Of a stretch of 34,461 nt of DNA, positions 8,241-15,470 are shown piece after piece (position 1 is the first letter of the stretch; the number at the start of each line of letters is the position of its first letter). The DNA lies in contig NZ_JAGSNF010000026.1 in assembly GCF_018139485.1 (NCBI RefSeq), positions 1-34,461 of the forward strand, in the 5' to 3' direction. The notes beneath the pieces were generated by a model. That model saw nothing but the letters and a program-made list of their open reading frames with translations, searched no databases and was not told where the DNA came from. A program made the position numbers and the translations under genes. This DNA comes from Phycicoccus avicenniae (lineage in GTDB: Bacteria > Actinomycetota > Actinomycetes > Actinomycetales > Dermatophilaceae).

Positions 8241-8444
8241 TCAGACGGGGCGGACCTGGTCGGCCTGCGGACCCTTCGGACCCTGGGTGACCTCGAACTC
8301 GACCCGCTGCGCCTCGTCCAGGCTGCGGTAGCCCTGGACGTCGATCGCGGAGTAGTGGACGAACACGTCCGGGCCGCCGCCGTCCTGGGCGATGAAACCA
8401 AAGCCCTTCTCGGCGTTGAACCACTTCACGGTGCCCTGTGCCAT
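8241..8444 (-). CDS. Cold-shock domain protein (CspA family)
   Basis: This 67-residue protein is a single OB-fold cold-shock domain that binds single-stranded RNA or DNA and acts as an RNA chaperone. Both nucleic-acid-binding motifs are intact: GFGFI (RNP1 region, residues 14-18) and VFVHYSAI (RNP2 region). Length equals the family norm. The start at 8444 is preceded by AAGGAAG about ten bases upstream. The gene is monocistronic and convergent with the penicillin-binding protein gene. The promoter-like TAGCGT at 8575-8580 would give an unusually long leader of about 124 nt containing a perfect hairpin, as expected of cold-regulated csp transcripts. Confidence 0.96.
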   Translation of the reverse strand: MAQGTVKWFNAEKGFGFIAQDGGGPDVFVHYSAIDVQGYRSLDEAQRVEFEVTQGPKGPQADQVRPV

Positions 8445-8475
8445 ATGGGGAGAACTTCCTTCGCTTCGTAGCACT

Positions 8476-8580
8476 CGACCGGGACCCTTCGCCCCGGTCG
8501 TGGATGCGACTCCAGCCCCCTGTGGCGTTCGGATCGGGCCTTTCGAGGTACTGCTGATGCTGCAACCGCCAACGACGCTA
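8476..8580 (-). promoter_or_regulatory. Candidate cold-shock leader: -10 element plus hairpin
   Basis: Minus-strand TAGCGT at 8575-8580 is a plausible -10 element. The leader contains an 8-bp perfect hairpin (8476-8483 with 8493-8500, 9-nt loop) about 30 nt before the start codon. Structured leaders of this length are typical of csp genes; thermosensing is not shown. No clear -35 element is visible. Confidence 0.35.
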
Positions 8581-8706
8581 GCACGGACACCTGCCGCGTC
8601 GCGCTCCGAGGAGAGGGTGGTCCGCCGACCGGGAAGAAGCCCGGGGCGGAGCGATGCGCGCCCGTGTCGTCCCCGTCTCGTCGAGCAGCCCGACGACGCG
8701 TTCCGG

Positions 8707-9828
8707 TCAGCCCCAGCAGACCCCGCGGGCGGCCTCGCTGTCGAGGCTCGTGACGTCCGCGACGGGGTCGTCGGTGACGAGCGCGACGCCGGTGTCGTGG
8801 AAGTCGAGCCCGTCCGAGGTCCGCGGCCGCTCGCCGCCGGAGACGACCTCGACGACCGCCCGCAGCCCGAGGTCGACCATCCGGACGGGGTACTGCTGCG
8901 CGGTCGCCGAGAGCCGGCCGTCCTCCACGGCGTCGACGGCCTCGCAGCCGCCGTCGACCGAGACGACGAGGACGTCGTCGAGGCCGACCTCGGTGAGGAC
9001 CTCCCGGGCCCCGAGGGCGGCCGGGTCGGCGGCGGCGTAGACGACCGTCGGGGTCGGGCCCTCCTGCTCGAGGCAGGCACGCATCGCGTCCGCGCCCCCC
9101 TCGGCGGTGCCGAGCGAGGGCCGGGAGCACACGATGCTGTAGGTCCCCTCGTCCTCGCCGTAGGTGCCGGAGCGTGCCTCGTCGCCCGTGCGCCGCGGGT
9201 CGCCCACGGGCACGGCCATCCCCGCGAGGAAACCGTCGTGCCGGGCGACGTCGACCGAGACGCTGTCGTCGCCGACGAGGTCGAGCATGGCGACGCGTGC
9301 GACGTCGCCCCCGAGCCGGGCGGCCACCCACTGCCCGAGCAGCGTCCCGGCCTGCCTGTTGTCCGTCGCGAAGGTGATGTCGGCGCCGCGCGTCGCCGAC
9401 GACGTGGGGTTGTCGAGCGCGACGACGTAGACCCCCGCCTCCCGGGCGGCGGTGATGGCGTCCTCGACCTGCCCGGAGACGGGCGTGATGAGGATGCCGT
9501 CGTCGCCCCGGAGCACCGCCTCCTCGACCGAGCGGACCTGGCCCTCGACGTCCGTCGGACCCTCCCCCGGGTCGACGGTGAGGGCGACGCCGAGCCGGCC
9601 CGCGCCGTCACGTGCCGCCTGCTCCATCGCACGGAAGAACGGGCTCGACCCGTCCTGGGTGACGAGCGTGACGGAGACCTCGTCGCTCCCCGGGTCGATG
9701 GTCCCGCCCCCGGGGCCGCCGCAGGCGGCGAGCACCAGGGCGACACCGGTGCCGACGGCGACCCCCACGGACCGATGCGCGGGCCGCCGACGGCCGGACG
9801 CGCGCTCGCGGACCCGTCGGACGTCCAT
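8707..9828 (-). CDS. Sugar ABC transporter substrate-binding lipoprotein (FrcB/RbsB-like, orphan)
   Basis: This 373-residue type I periplasmic-binding-fold lipoprotein has an Arg-rich N-terminus, a hydrophobic segment and LAAC with the lipidated Cys36. The mature part shows two sugar-binding lobes: [18 protein letters not shown] near the start, [19 protein letters not shown], and a C-terminal [13 protein letters not shown]...CWG block typical of fructose/ribose-type CUT2 binding proteins. The ATG at 9828 is supported by GAGGAG seven bases upstream. No permease or ATPase accompanies it; the divergent neighbour is a LacI regulator. It may feed a transporter encoded elsewhere or act as a sensor. 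Intergenic 8581-8706 holds only a weak 5-bp hairpin (8629-8644). Family is firm, ligand unknown. Confidence 0.88.
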   Translation of the reverse strand: MDVRRVRERASGRRRPAHRSVGVAVGTGVALVLAACGGPGGGTIDPGSDEVSVTLVTQDGSSPFFRAMEQAARDGAGRLGVALTVDPGEGPTDVEGQVRSVEEAVLRGDDGILITPVSGQVEDAITAAREAGVYVVALDNPTSSATRGADITFATDNRQAGTLLGQWVAARLGGDVARVAMLDLVGDDSVSVDVARHDGFLAGMAVPVGDPRRTGDEARSGTYGEDEGTYSIVCSRPSLGTAEGGADAMRACLEQEGPTPTVVYAAADPAALGAREVLTEVGLDDVLVVSVDGGCEAVDAVEDGRLSATAQQYPVRMVDLGLRAVVEVVSGGERPRTSDGLDFHDTGVALVTDDPVADVTSLDSEAARGVCWG

Positions 9829-9901
9829 CGTCAGCTCCTCGCGGCGCGGGACCGGGGCCTCCTCGCCCTCGGTGGACACCGGACGGGTGCCGTCGCTCGT
9901 T

Positions 9902-9914
9902 TGTAACCGTTCCC
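9902..9914. promoter_or_regulatory. Candidate LacI-family operator
   Basis: TGTAACCGTTCCC lies in the 124-bp divergent region between the binding-protein and LacI genes. Its core AAC-C-GTT is symmetric around one base, like many LacI/GalR-family operators. The outer half-site on the right is degenerate. Binding is inferred from position and shape. Confidence 0.4.
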
Positions 9915-9952
9915 GTGCGCGGGGGTCAAGCGAGGGGTGCACACTCGGGGAC

Positions 9953-10996
9953 ATGCCCGGCCCCTCCTCCCTGTCCTCCACCGGCGACCGGGCGACGATG
10001 CGGGACGTCGCGACGCTCGCGGGGGTGAGCCTGAAGACCGTCTCCCGGGTCGTCAACGACGAGCGGGGCGTCTCGCCCGAGGTCCGCCAGCGGGTCTCGG
10101 CGGCCGTCGTCACGCTCGGCTACCGGCCGAACCACGCGGCGAGCACCCTGCGTCGACGCGGGGCGCGCACCGGACTCGTCGGTGCACTGCTGCAGGACCT
10201 GTCCAACTCCTTCTCCGGGGCCCTGCTGCGAGCCATCGAGGACGTCGCGCGGGAGAACCGGACGGCCGTCCTCACCGCGAGCATCGACGAGGAGGTCGAC
10301 CGGGAGCGCGACCTCGTCCGCGACCTTCTCGGGCGTCAGGTCGACGGGCTCGTCCTCATGCCCACCGGCCGCGACCACGCCTACCTCGGCGAGGAGCTGC
10401 GCGCAGGCCCTCCCGTCGTGTTCGTCGACCGACCGCCGCGTGGGCTCGAGGCCGACGCGGTGACCGTCGACAACGTCCTCGGCGCGCGGCGCGGCACCGA
10501 GCACCTGCTCGCCCAGGGGCACCGCCGGGTCGCGGGGCTCTTCCACCTGCCGGGGGTGCTCACCGCGCAGGACCGGGTCACCGGGTTCACCGCGGCGCAC
10601 GCCGACCGCGGGATGCAGCCCGATCCCCGCCTCGTCGTCACCGGCGTGCCCTCCTCGGTCGAGGCCGCCCGCGTCGTCGGCGAGATGCTCGCGCTCGACG
10701 ACCCGCCGACGGCGATCTTCGCCGGGCGCAACAACCTCTCGACCGGGGCGATCCGGGCGCTGGCGGAGCGGGGGGTGCAGCACCGGGTCGCCCTCGTCGG
10801 CTTCGACGACTATCCCCTCGCCGACCTCGTCGACCCGCCGCTCACCGTCGTGAAACAGAACGTCCCCCGGATCGGACGAGCCGTCGGCGAGCTGCTCTTC
10901 GCCCGGGTCGCGGGGGACCCGTCGCCGCCGCGGCACCTCGTCGTCGAGCCCACCCTCGTCCCGCGGGGGTCCGGGGAGATCCCTCCGCCGGGCTGA
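9953..10996 (+). CDS. LacI-family transcriptional regulator
   Basis: This 347-residue regulator has an N-terminal LacI helix-turn-helix (about 15-62; MRDVATLAGVSLKTVSRVVN) with the hinge sequence RPNHAASTLR, then a type I periplasmic-binding-like sensor domain (RTGLVGALLQDLSNSFSGA through VALVGFDDYPLADLVDPPLT). Length is standard. The ATG at 9953 puts the HTH about 15 residues from the N-terminus, as usual, and a purine-rich GGGG lies close upstream. It is divergent from an FrcB-like sugar-binding lipoprotein and probably represses it, and perhaps itself, through the symmetric site at 9902-9914. The effector is likely a sugar or sugar phosphate; its identity is not visible. Confidence 0.93.
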   Translation: MPGPSSLSSTGDRATMRDVATLAGVSLKTVSRVVNDERGVSPEVRQRVSAAVVTLGYRPNHAASTLRRRGARTGLVGALLQDLSNSFSGALLRAIEDVARENRTAVLTASIDEEVDRERDLVRDLLGRQVDGLVLMPTGRDHAYLGEELRAGPPVVFVDRPPRGLEADAVTVDNVLGARRGTEHLLAQGHRRVAGLFHLPGVLTAQDRVTGFTAAHADRGMQPDPRLVVTGVPSSVEAARVVGEMLALDDPPTAIFAGRNNLSTGAIRALAERGVQHRVALVGFDDYPLADLVDPPLTVVKQNVPRIGRAVGELLFARVAGDPSPPRHLVVEPTLVPRGSGEIPPPG

Positions 10997-11059
10997 CCGT
11001 CACGGGTCGGGCCGTGGTGGCACCTGCGTGGGGTCGGTCCGGTGGGCCGGTCCTGGCTC

Positions 11060-11446
11060 TCAGGCGTGCGGCGGGGGCGCGGCGTCGACGTTGACGGTGG
11101 GGATGCCGACGCCGGCCCGCGCAATGACGGCGAGCGAGGGCTCGCGGCCGGGGTTGGACTCGCGGTGGACGGTGAACGCCGGCACGTGGACGTAGCTCCC
11201 GGCGACGGCGTCCACGTGGCCCTCGACGCCCTCGCACTCCAGCCGCAGGACCCCCCGCACGACGTAGAGCGAGCTGACGTTGGAGTCGTGGTGGTGCCAG
11301 CCGGACACCCCACCCGGCTCCGTGACGACCTGGCCGGACCACAGTCCCGGGACCTCGAACGCGCGTCGCCGCAGCATCCCGGACGTCGGGTCGGCCTCGA
11401 GCAGGTCCTCGTCGCGCACGACCCGTACCGGCTCCCTGGCGTCCAT
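11060..11446 (-). CDS. Small cupin-domain protein
   Basis: This 128-residue single-domain cupin has motif 1 around GGVSGWHHHDSNVSSLYVVRG, with three consecutive histidines that can bind metal, and motif 2 around AGSYVHVPAFTVHRESN. Such proteins are small dioxygenases, isomerases or metal-bound sensors; nothing here fixes a reaction. No signal peptide is visible. The start at 11446 has no ribosome-binding site, but TACGGT ends six bases before the ATG, the arrangement expected of a leaderless mRNA. It is convergent with the LacI gene with 63 bp between stops and no strong terminator. Confidence 0.85.
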   Translation of the reverse strand: MDAREPVRVVRDEDLLEADPTSGMLRRRAFEVPGLWSGQVVTEPGGVSGWHHHDSNVSSLYVVRGVLRLECEGVEGHVDAVAGSYVHVPAFTVHRESNPGREPSLAVIARAGVGIPTVNVDAAPPPHA

Positions 11447-11452
11447 CGACCC

Positions 11453-11458
11453 ACCGTA
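11453..11458 (-). promoter_or_regulatory. Candidate -10 element for leaderless cupin mRNA
   Basis: Minus-strand TACGGT lies exactly six bases before the ATG at 11446, so transcription would start at or next to the start codon. Confidence 0.4.
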
Positions 11459-11517
11459 GCCGCGCGGGTTCCGACCCGCGGGCCCCGTCCGCGCCTCGGG
11501 TGAGAGTGCAGCGCCGC

Positions 11518-11647
11518 CGCAGGCTCGCGCGCCTCGCGCGGCGGGTGTGGGACTCCGACCCTCACGCGTTCGGGGCTCCCCGTCATCACCTCACCCGCCT
11601 CGCGCACGCGCTCGCAGGCTCGCGCGCCTCGCGCGGCGGGTGTGGGA
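11518..11647. repeat. 35-bp direct repeat including the tRNA-Ser 3' end
   Basis: Positions 11518-11552 and 11613-11647 are identical over 35 bp, offset by 95 bp. The right copy holds the discriminator, the 3' acceptor strand and the start of the T arm of tRNA-Ser plus 21 bp beyond the gene. The left copy continues into a decayed T arm and a variable-arm-like stem. Confidence 0.8.
11519..11582 (-). pseudogene. Decayed 3' half of a tRNA-Ser
   Basis: Read on the minus strand, this stretch has a variable-arm-like GGGGAGCCCC, a degenerate T arm and an intact 3' acceptor strand ACCCGCC, in the same order as in the tRNA-Ser 95 bp away. It lacks the anticodon half and cannot fold as a tRNA. It is best read as a partial duplication. 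Outer limits are approximate. Confidence 0.55.
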
Positions 11648-11718
11648 TTCGAACCCACGAGGGGTCTCCCCCTGGTCGCTTTCAAGGCGACTGCACTCGG
11701 CCACTATGCGAACCCGCC
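11634..11718 (-). tRNA. tRNA-Ser(TGA)
   Basis: This 85-nt class II tRNA has a 7-bp acceptor stem (GGCGGGT with ACCCGCC) and discriminator G. The anticodon stem GTCGC/GCGAC encloses CTTGAAA, so the anticodon is TGA. The long variable arm GGGGG-AGA-CCCCC is characteristic of Ser. The T arm is GTGGG-TTCGAAT-CCCAC. CCA is not encoded. Confidence 0.96.
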
Positions 11719-11807
11719 CGAGGTCGCCCAGTCTGGCAGACCGCGATCGGCGCTCGACACGGGCGAGCCGCCTGTGGGTAGGGTCGACGACGACGAAAGG
11801 AGCCCCC

Positions 11808-12149
11808 ATGGGCAAGCTGACCTTCATCGCGGGACTCGCCGCGGGCTACGTCCTCGGGGCCAAGGCCGGGACCGGACGCTACGAGCAGATCCGCCGCACC
11901 TCGGGGAAGGTGTGGAACTCCGAGCCGGTGCAGAAGCAGGTCGGGGTGGCCAAGGAGGCCGCCCGGACCAAGGCCGCGCCGGTCATCGCCGACCTCGTCT
12001 CCGACGCCGCGAAGGCGACCGGCGAGCGGCTGCGGCAGGGGCGCACCATCGCCTCCGAGGCCGTGCCCGGCGACGACGGCCCGACGACCACCCCGGAGGA
12101 CCAGCGCAACGCCTGGTCGGCCGCCACCCGCCCGACGACCACGGGCTGA
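11808..12149 (+). CDS. Small YtxH-like protein
   Basis: This 113-residue protein begins with a Gly/Ala-rich hydrophobic segment (KLTFIAGLAAGYVLGAKAGTGRYEQI) typical of YtxH-like and related actinobacterial small proteins. A basic, probably helical middle and a polar Thr/Pro/Asp-rich tail follow. The N-terminal segment could insert in or lie on the membrane. The ATG at 11808 is firmly supported by AAAGGAG six bases upstream. A promoter-like TAGGGT (11779-11784) lies about 23 bp further up. The gene is alone and followed by two tandem terminator hairpins. Function is unknown; a stress or envelope link is only suggested by the family. Confidence 0.85.
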   Translation: MGKLTFIAGLAAGYVLGAKAGTGRYEQIRRTSGKVWNSEPVQKQVGVAKEAARTKAAPVIADLVSDAAKATGERLRQGRTIASEAVPGDDGPTTTPEDQRNAWSAATRPTTTG

Positions 12150-12171
12150 CGACCGCGGGACGGGCGGCCCG

Positions 12172-12230
12172 GTGGCGGCCGTCGTCCCCCGACGGCCGCC
12201 ACATCGCCACCGACCGCCGACGGCGGTCGG
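12172..12230 (+). terminator. Tandem terminator after the YtxH-like gene
   Basis: Two perfect hairpins sit side by side. The first has a 13-bp stem (12172-12184 with 12190-12202) and a 5-nt loop; the second has a 9-bp stem (12210-12218 with 12222-12230) and a 3-nt loop. The first begins 22 bp after the stop codon. Confidence 0.75.
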
Positions 12231-12666
12231 GCCCGTTCGGCTCCGGCCACCGGCCACGCCGGTCGGGTGCCCCTGCACACCCGCCGAGGCGCCCTCTGAC
12301 ACCGCCTCGTCCGACGTGGCCGGTGCCCCCGTTCCACGGGGGTTCCCGGAGGTCCGGTCCCGCCCGGAGCCCGGGACCGGCGCCCCGTGCGACCCGCCCG
12401 GTCCACTCCGCCCCTGCTCGGCGACGACCCGGCGGCCCGACGGGGCCCACACGGCGAAAGAGGGGCGACCGGCCGACCTGATACACCCCCGTCGCGGAAA
12501 TTCCACGGACCTGCGCCGGGGCCCGACGCGGGGCCGGGACGACGGTCGTGCGCGCGGGGACGTATCACCGCTCCCGCTCGGGAGTCCTGGTCCCCGACAG
12601 CCACGATCACTACGCTGACCGGCACGCGGCGCCCGCCGCGGACGGCCCGGTCGCCGAGGAGCCAGG
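12231..12666. other. Hairpin-rich non-coding stretch upstream of the CHAT operon
   Basis: I see no convincing gene in this interval of roughly 0.43 kb; open frames here lack start signals and family features. It contains a 7-bp perfect hairpin (12326-12332 with 12336-12342) and a -10-like TACGCT (12611-12616) that would give the operon a leader of about 44 nt. No good -35 element is visible. It probably holds the operon promoter and its regulatory sites, and possibly an unannotated small RNA. Confidence 0.5.
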
Positions 12667-14301
12667 ATGGACGGACAGACCGCCGGGAGCCCACCGGACG
12701 GACCGCGGGACGGTCGCCCGGACCGCGGCGGACCGGTCCCCCCGGGGCCGAACCCGCCCGTCTTCGGGGTGCCCGCGACGGCGATGCGCCGGTTCGGGGC
12801 GACCGTCCTCGACCCCTCGACCGCCGAGCGCTCCGGTGAGGACCGCCCGCGCCCACGTCCCGTGGCCTACGTCCCCGACCGCCTGTTCGTCCCCGGCCTG
12901 CCCGGCGGCTCGTTCGAGGACTCCCGCTCGCTCCTGGAGCGCATCGGTCGCGAGATGGGCTTCTCGGTGCGGGTCGTCGACGGCGGCTTCGGCGCGGTCG
13001 CCGAGCAGCTCGAGGTCTTCGACCGCCTCGACGCCGTCGCGCACACGCCCGTCGACCTCGTCCCCGACACCACGGCCGCACGGCCCGCGATCGACGCCTG
13101 GACGGTCATCGCCCGAGCCCGGGCCGAGGCCGGCGAGGACGCCGTCCGGGGCTGGAGCCTCAACCACGTCCTCATGTCCGCCGGCGGCTACTGGGGTGGC
13201 GTCGGTGGGTACTGGGGCGGCGTCGGCGGCTACTGGGGTGGCGTCGGTGGGTACTGGGGCGGCGTCGGCGGCTACTGGGGTGGCGTCGGCGGCTACTGGG
13301 GCGGCGTGAACGCCCCGGGCACCGCGGTCGGTCGCGGCCCGCTCGTCCTCGCCCTCGACGCCCCGGCCCCCACGGCGACGCACCACCCCTGCGTCGCCGT
13401 CCTCGACACCGGGCTCGGGGCGCACCCGTGGTTCGACGGCTCGCCGCTCGTCACGCCCGACCCGACCGTCGCCGGGCAGCCCGTCGGCCTCGAATTCCCC
13501 CCGGACGAGGACCCCGAGAACACCGGGGTGACGATCGACCGCCTCAACGGGATGCTCGACCCGATGGCCGGCCACGGCACCTTCGTCAGCGGCGTCGTGC
13601 GCCAGCACTCGCCCGACGCCCACCTCGTCGCCGTCCCCGTCATGTACGGCGACGGCGCCGCGGACGAGCGCGACGTCCTCGAGGCGCTCAAGCGGCTCGC
13701 CGCGTGGCACCTCGCCGAGCGCGGGGCGAAGCGGCGCGGCGTCGAGGTCGTCAACCTCTCCCTCGGCTACTACCACGAGGACGTCGACCCCGACGTCACG
13801 TCGGCGGCGGTGCTCTCCCTCCTCCACGCCCTCGCCGCGGACGGGGTCGCCGTCGTCGCCGCCGCCGGCAACGGGGCGACGACCGAGGAGTTCTGGCCGG
13901 CCGCGCTCTCGCGGCACACGGCCGACGGCGCCGTCCCGGTGACGAGCGTCGGGGCCCTGGACCACTGCGGCACCGACGTCGCGACCTTCTCCAACACCGG
14001 ACCGTGGGTCACGGACTACCGGCGCGGGATGGCGGTGGTGAGCACGATGCCGACGACCCTCGACGGCTCGGTCAACGCCGCCGTCCACTCCCGGCCGCCG
14101 CACGACCCGGCCCGCGACAGCGGCGACCCGGAGCGGTACGCGTGCGGGTTCGGCGTGTGGAGCGGGACGTCGTTCGCTGCCCCCGCCGCCGCCGGTCTGG
14201 TCGCCGCCGCCCTCGCCGACGTCGACCTGCCCCACGAGGGACCGGAGCGGGCGAAGGTCGTCGCCGAGGTCGTGGCGAAGGCCCTGGGCGGGAGGCCGTG
14301 A
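12667..14301 (+). CDS. S8 (subtilisin-like) serine peptidase with GGYWGGV repeats, first gene of the CHAT operon
   Basis: This 544-residue subtilase has an intact triad: Asp247 in VAVLDTGLG, His303 in GHGTFVSGVV and Ser502 in SGTSFAAP; AAAGNGATT supplies the oxyanion Asn. The N-terminus (MDGQTAGSPPD) has no signal peptide or membrane segment, so the enzyme is probably cytoplasmic, unusual for the family. Residues about 65-172 form a folded pre-domain (VAYVPDRLFVPGLPGG onward), perhaps an inhibitory propeptide. Six GGYWGGV repeats (173-214) link it to the catalytic domain. GAGGAG five bases before the ATG supports the start. The stop overlaps the next start by one base. With the sigma factor and CHAT protease it looks like part of a regulated signalling or stress module. 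The catalytic assignment is firm; the role is inferred. Confidence 0.9.
   Translation: MDGQTAGSPPDGPRDGRPDRGGPVPPGPNPPVFGVPATAMRRFGATVLDPSTAERSGEDRPRPRPVAYVPDRLFVPGLPGGSFEDSRSLLERIGREMGFSVRVVDGGFGAVAEQLEVFDRLDAVAHTPVDLVPDTTAARPAIDAWTVIARARAEAGEDAVRGWSLNHVLMSAGGYWGGVGGYWGGVGGYWGGVGGYWGGVGGYWGGVGGYWGGVNAPGTAVGRGPLVLALDAPAPTATHHPCVAVLDTGLGAHPWFDGSPLVTPDPTVAGQPVGLEFPPDEDPENTGVTIDRLNGMLDPMAGHGTFVSGVVRQHSPDAHLVAVPVMYGDGAADERDVLEALKRLAAWHLAERGAKRRGVEVVNLSLGYYHEDVDPDVTSAAVLSLLHALAADGVAVVAAAGNGATTEEFWPAALSRHTADGAVPVTSVGALDHCGTDVATFSNTGPWVTDYRRGMAVVSTMPTTLDGSVNAAVHSRPPHDPARDSGDPERYACGFGVWSGTSFAAPAAAGLVAAALADVDLPHEGPERAKVVAEVVAKALGGRP
13183..13308 (+). repeat. Six 21-bp tandem repeats encoding GGYWGGV inside the subtilase
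   Basis: Six units run without gaps. Silent third-base differences alternate: units 1, 3 and 5 are identical, units 2 and 4 are identical, and unit 6 differs slightly. The array therefore grew by copying a 42-bp pair. Length changes by whole units would keep the frame. Confidence 0.95.
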
Positions 14302-14900
14302 TGCAGACCGACCCACAGACCCCGAACCTCGCGACCCGGGCCGCCACCGCGTTCCGCGCCTACCGCGACGGGGACCCGTCCGGGATGTCCCGCCTCGTCG
14401 ACGAGGTCTCGCCGCTGCTGTGGTCCGTCGTCCGCCAGCAGGGCGTCTCCCGCACGACCGCCGAGGACGTCGTCCAGACCACCTGGCTCAAGCTCGTCGA
14501 GCACTCCTCCTCGATCGCGGACCCGCAGTCCGTGCTCAAGTGGCTCATCACGACGGCCAAGCGGGACGCGTGGACGTCCGCGCACCGCTCCCGCCGCGAG
14601 GAGCCGGGCGCCGCCGAGGACGTCCGGGACCGCGAGCCGGACGCCACGAGCCCCTCGCCCGAGGGGGCGGTGCTCGCGGCGGACGAGGGGTCGCTCCTGT
14701 GGACCCACTTCCAGGAGCTGCCGGAGCGCTGCCGCACCCTGCTGCGCACCATCGCCTTCGCCGACCGTCCGGACTACGCGCACGTCGCCGAGGCCCTCGG
14801 CATGCCCGTGGGGTCGATCGGCCCGACCCGGGGGCGCTGCCTCGCCAAGCTCCGCACCGCACTGACGACCGATCCACGCTGGGGGGACACGACCCGATGA
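14301..14900 (+). CDS. RNA polymerase sigma factor, sigma-70/ECF-like
   Basis: This 199-residue sigma factor has region 2 (about 18-98; AEDVVQTTWLKLVE and WLITTAKRDAWTSAHR for core binding and -10 recognition), a charged linker rich in Glu, Asp, Pro and Arg (about 98-128), and region 4 (about 135-190; LPERCRTLLRTI, YAHVAEALGMPVGSIGPTRGRCLAKLR) for -35 recognition. No region 1 or 3 is seen. The ATG at 14301 overlaps the subtilase TGA by one base and has GGGAGG upstream; its own stop overlaps the next gene as ATGA. It sits between a subtilase and a TPR-CHAT protease, so its activity is plausibly released or limited by proteolysis. Fold is firm; target promoters are unknown. Confidence 0.93.
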   Translation: MQTDPQTPNLATRAATAFRAYRDGDPSGMSRLVDEVSPLLWSVVRQQGVSRTTAEDVVQTTWLKLVEHSSSIADPQSVLKWLITTAKRDAWTSAHRSRREEPGAAEDVRDREPDATSPSPEGAVLAADEGSLLWTHFQELPERCRTLLRTIAFADRPDYAHVAEALGMPVGSIGPTRGRCLAKLRTALTTDPRWGDTTR

Positions 14901-15397
14901 CACCGACACCCGAGTACGAGTCGCGACTGGCCGCAGAGCCCCTCGACGACCTCGACGCCGCCGTCCTCGACGAGGTCCGCGACCTGCACGCCCATCTCGA
15001 CCCGATGCCCGGCGACCTGCTCGACCGGATCAAGTTCGCGATGAGCGTGGCCTCCCTCGAGGCGCAGGTCGCGCAGATCGTCTCCGAGCAGACCCTCGCC
15101 TCGGTCCGCGGCACCGACTACGACCGTGCCGACACCGTCACCTTCGCCCGCGACGGCCTGAGCGTCATGGTGACGATCGAGCCCGACACCGCGACCCGCG
15201 TCGACGTCGTCGGCTGGGCGAGCGAGGGCGACATCGAGGTCGAGCTGCGGGAGCGGGGTCGGACCCGGACGACGACGACGGACGACGACGGCCGCTTCAC
15301 GATCGCCGGCGTCGAACGGGGCCTCGTCGGCTTCGTCTTCCGTCGCCGCGGCCAGCCGGACGCCCCGCCGATCATCACCCCGGCGATCGAGCTGTAG
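14897..15397 (+). CDS. Small soluble partner protein with carboxypeptidase-regulatory-like C-terminus (possible anti-sigma)
   Basis: This 166-residue protein is not recognised with certainty. Residues about 15-70 look helical (LDEVRDLHAHLDPMPGDLLD, RIKFAMSVASLEAQVAQIVSE). Residues about 85-160 look like a small beta sandwich (VSVMVTIE-type strand, DVVGWASEGDIEVELRERG, DDDGRFTIAGVERGLVGFVF), resembling carboxypeptidase-regulatory/Ig-like folds. There is no membrane segment, no signal peptide and no zinc-binding HxxxCxxC motif. Its ATG overlaps the sigma stop as ATGA, the coupling usual for sigma/anti-sigma pairs. It could hold the sigma factor inactive and be the target of one of the operon's proteases. 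That role is inference; the reading frame is well supported. Confidence 0.8.
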   Translation: MTPTPEYESRLAAEPLDDLDAAVLDEVRDLHAHLDPMPGDLLDRIKFAMSVASLEAQVAQIVSEQTLASVRGTDYDRADTVTFARDGLSVMVTIEPDTATRVDVVGWASEGDIEVELRERGRTRTTTTDDDGRFTIAGVERGLVGFVFRRRGQPDAPPIITPAIEL

Positions 15398-15470
15398 AGG
15401 AGCGGCCATCGAGCAGGGCGTCCGCACCCGGGTCGAGGAGCTCCTCGCGGCGGCCCGGCGGGAGAACGAG

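Noticed and set aside
11682-12506. 274-codon minus-strand frame across the tRNA-Ser and YtxH-like gene
   Set aside because: It overlaps a tRNA and a well-supported plus-strand gene, and shows only compositional bias.
12387-12839. Plus-strand frame before and into the subtilase gene
   Set aside because: It has no ribosome site, a Pro/Arg-rich translation, and overlaps the subtilase start, which has GAGGAG at the right distance.
12667-14301. Secreted subtilase interpretation
   Set aside because: The N-terminus is polar and Pro/Gly-rich with no hydrophobic segment, and no in-frame upstream signal peptide is visible.
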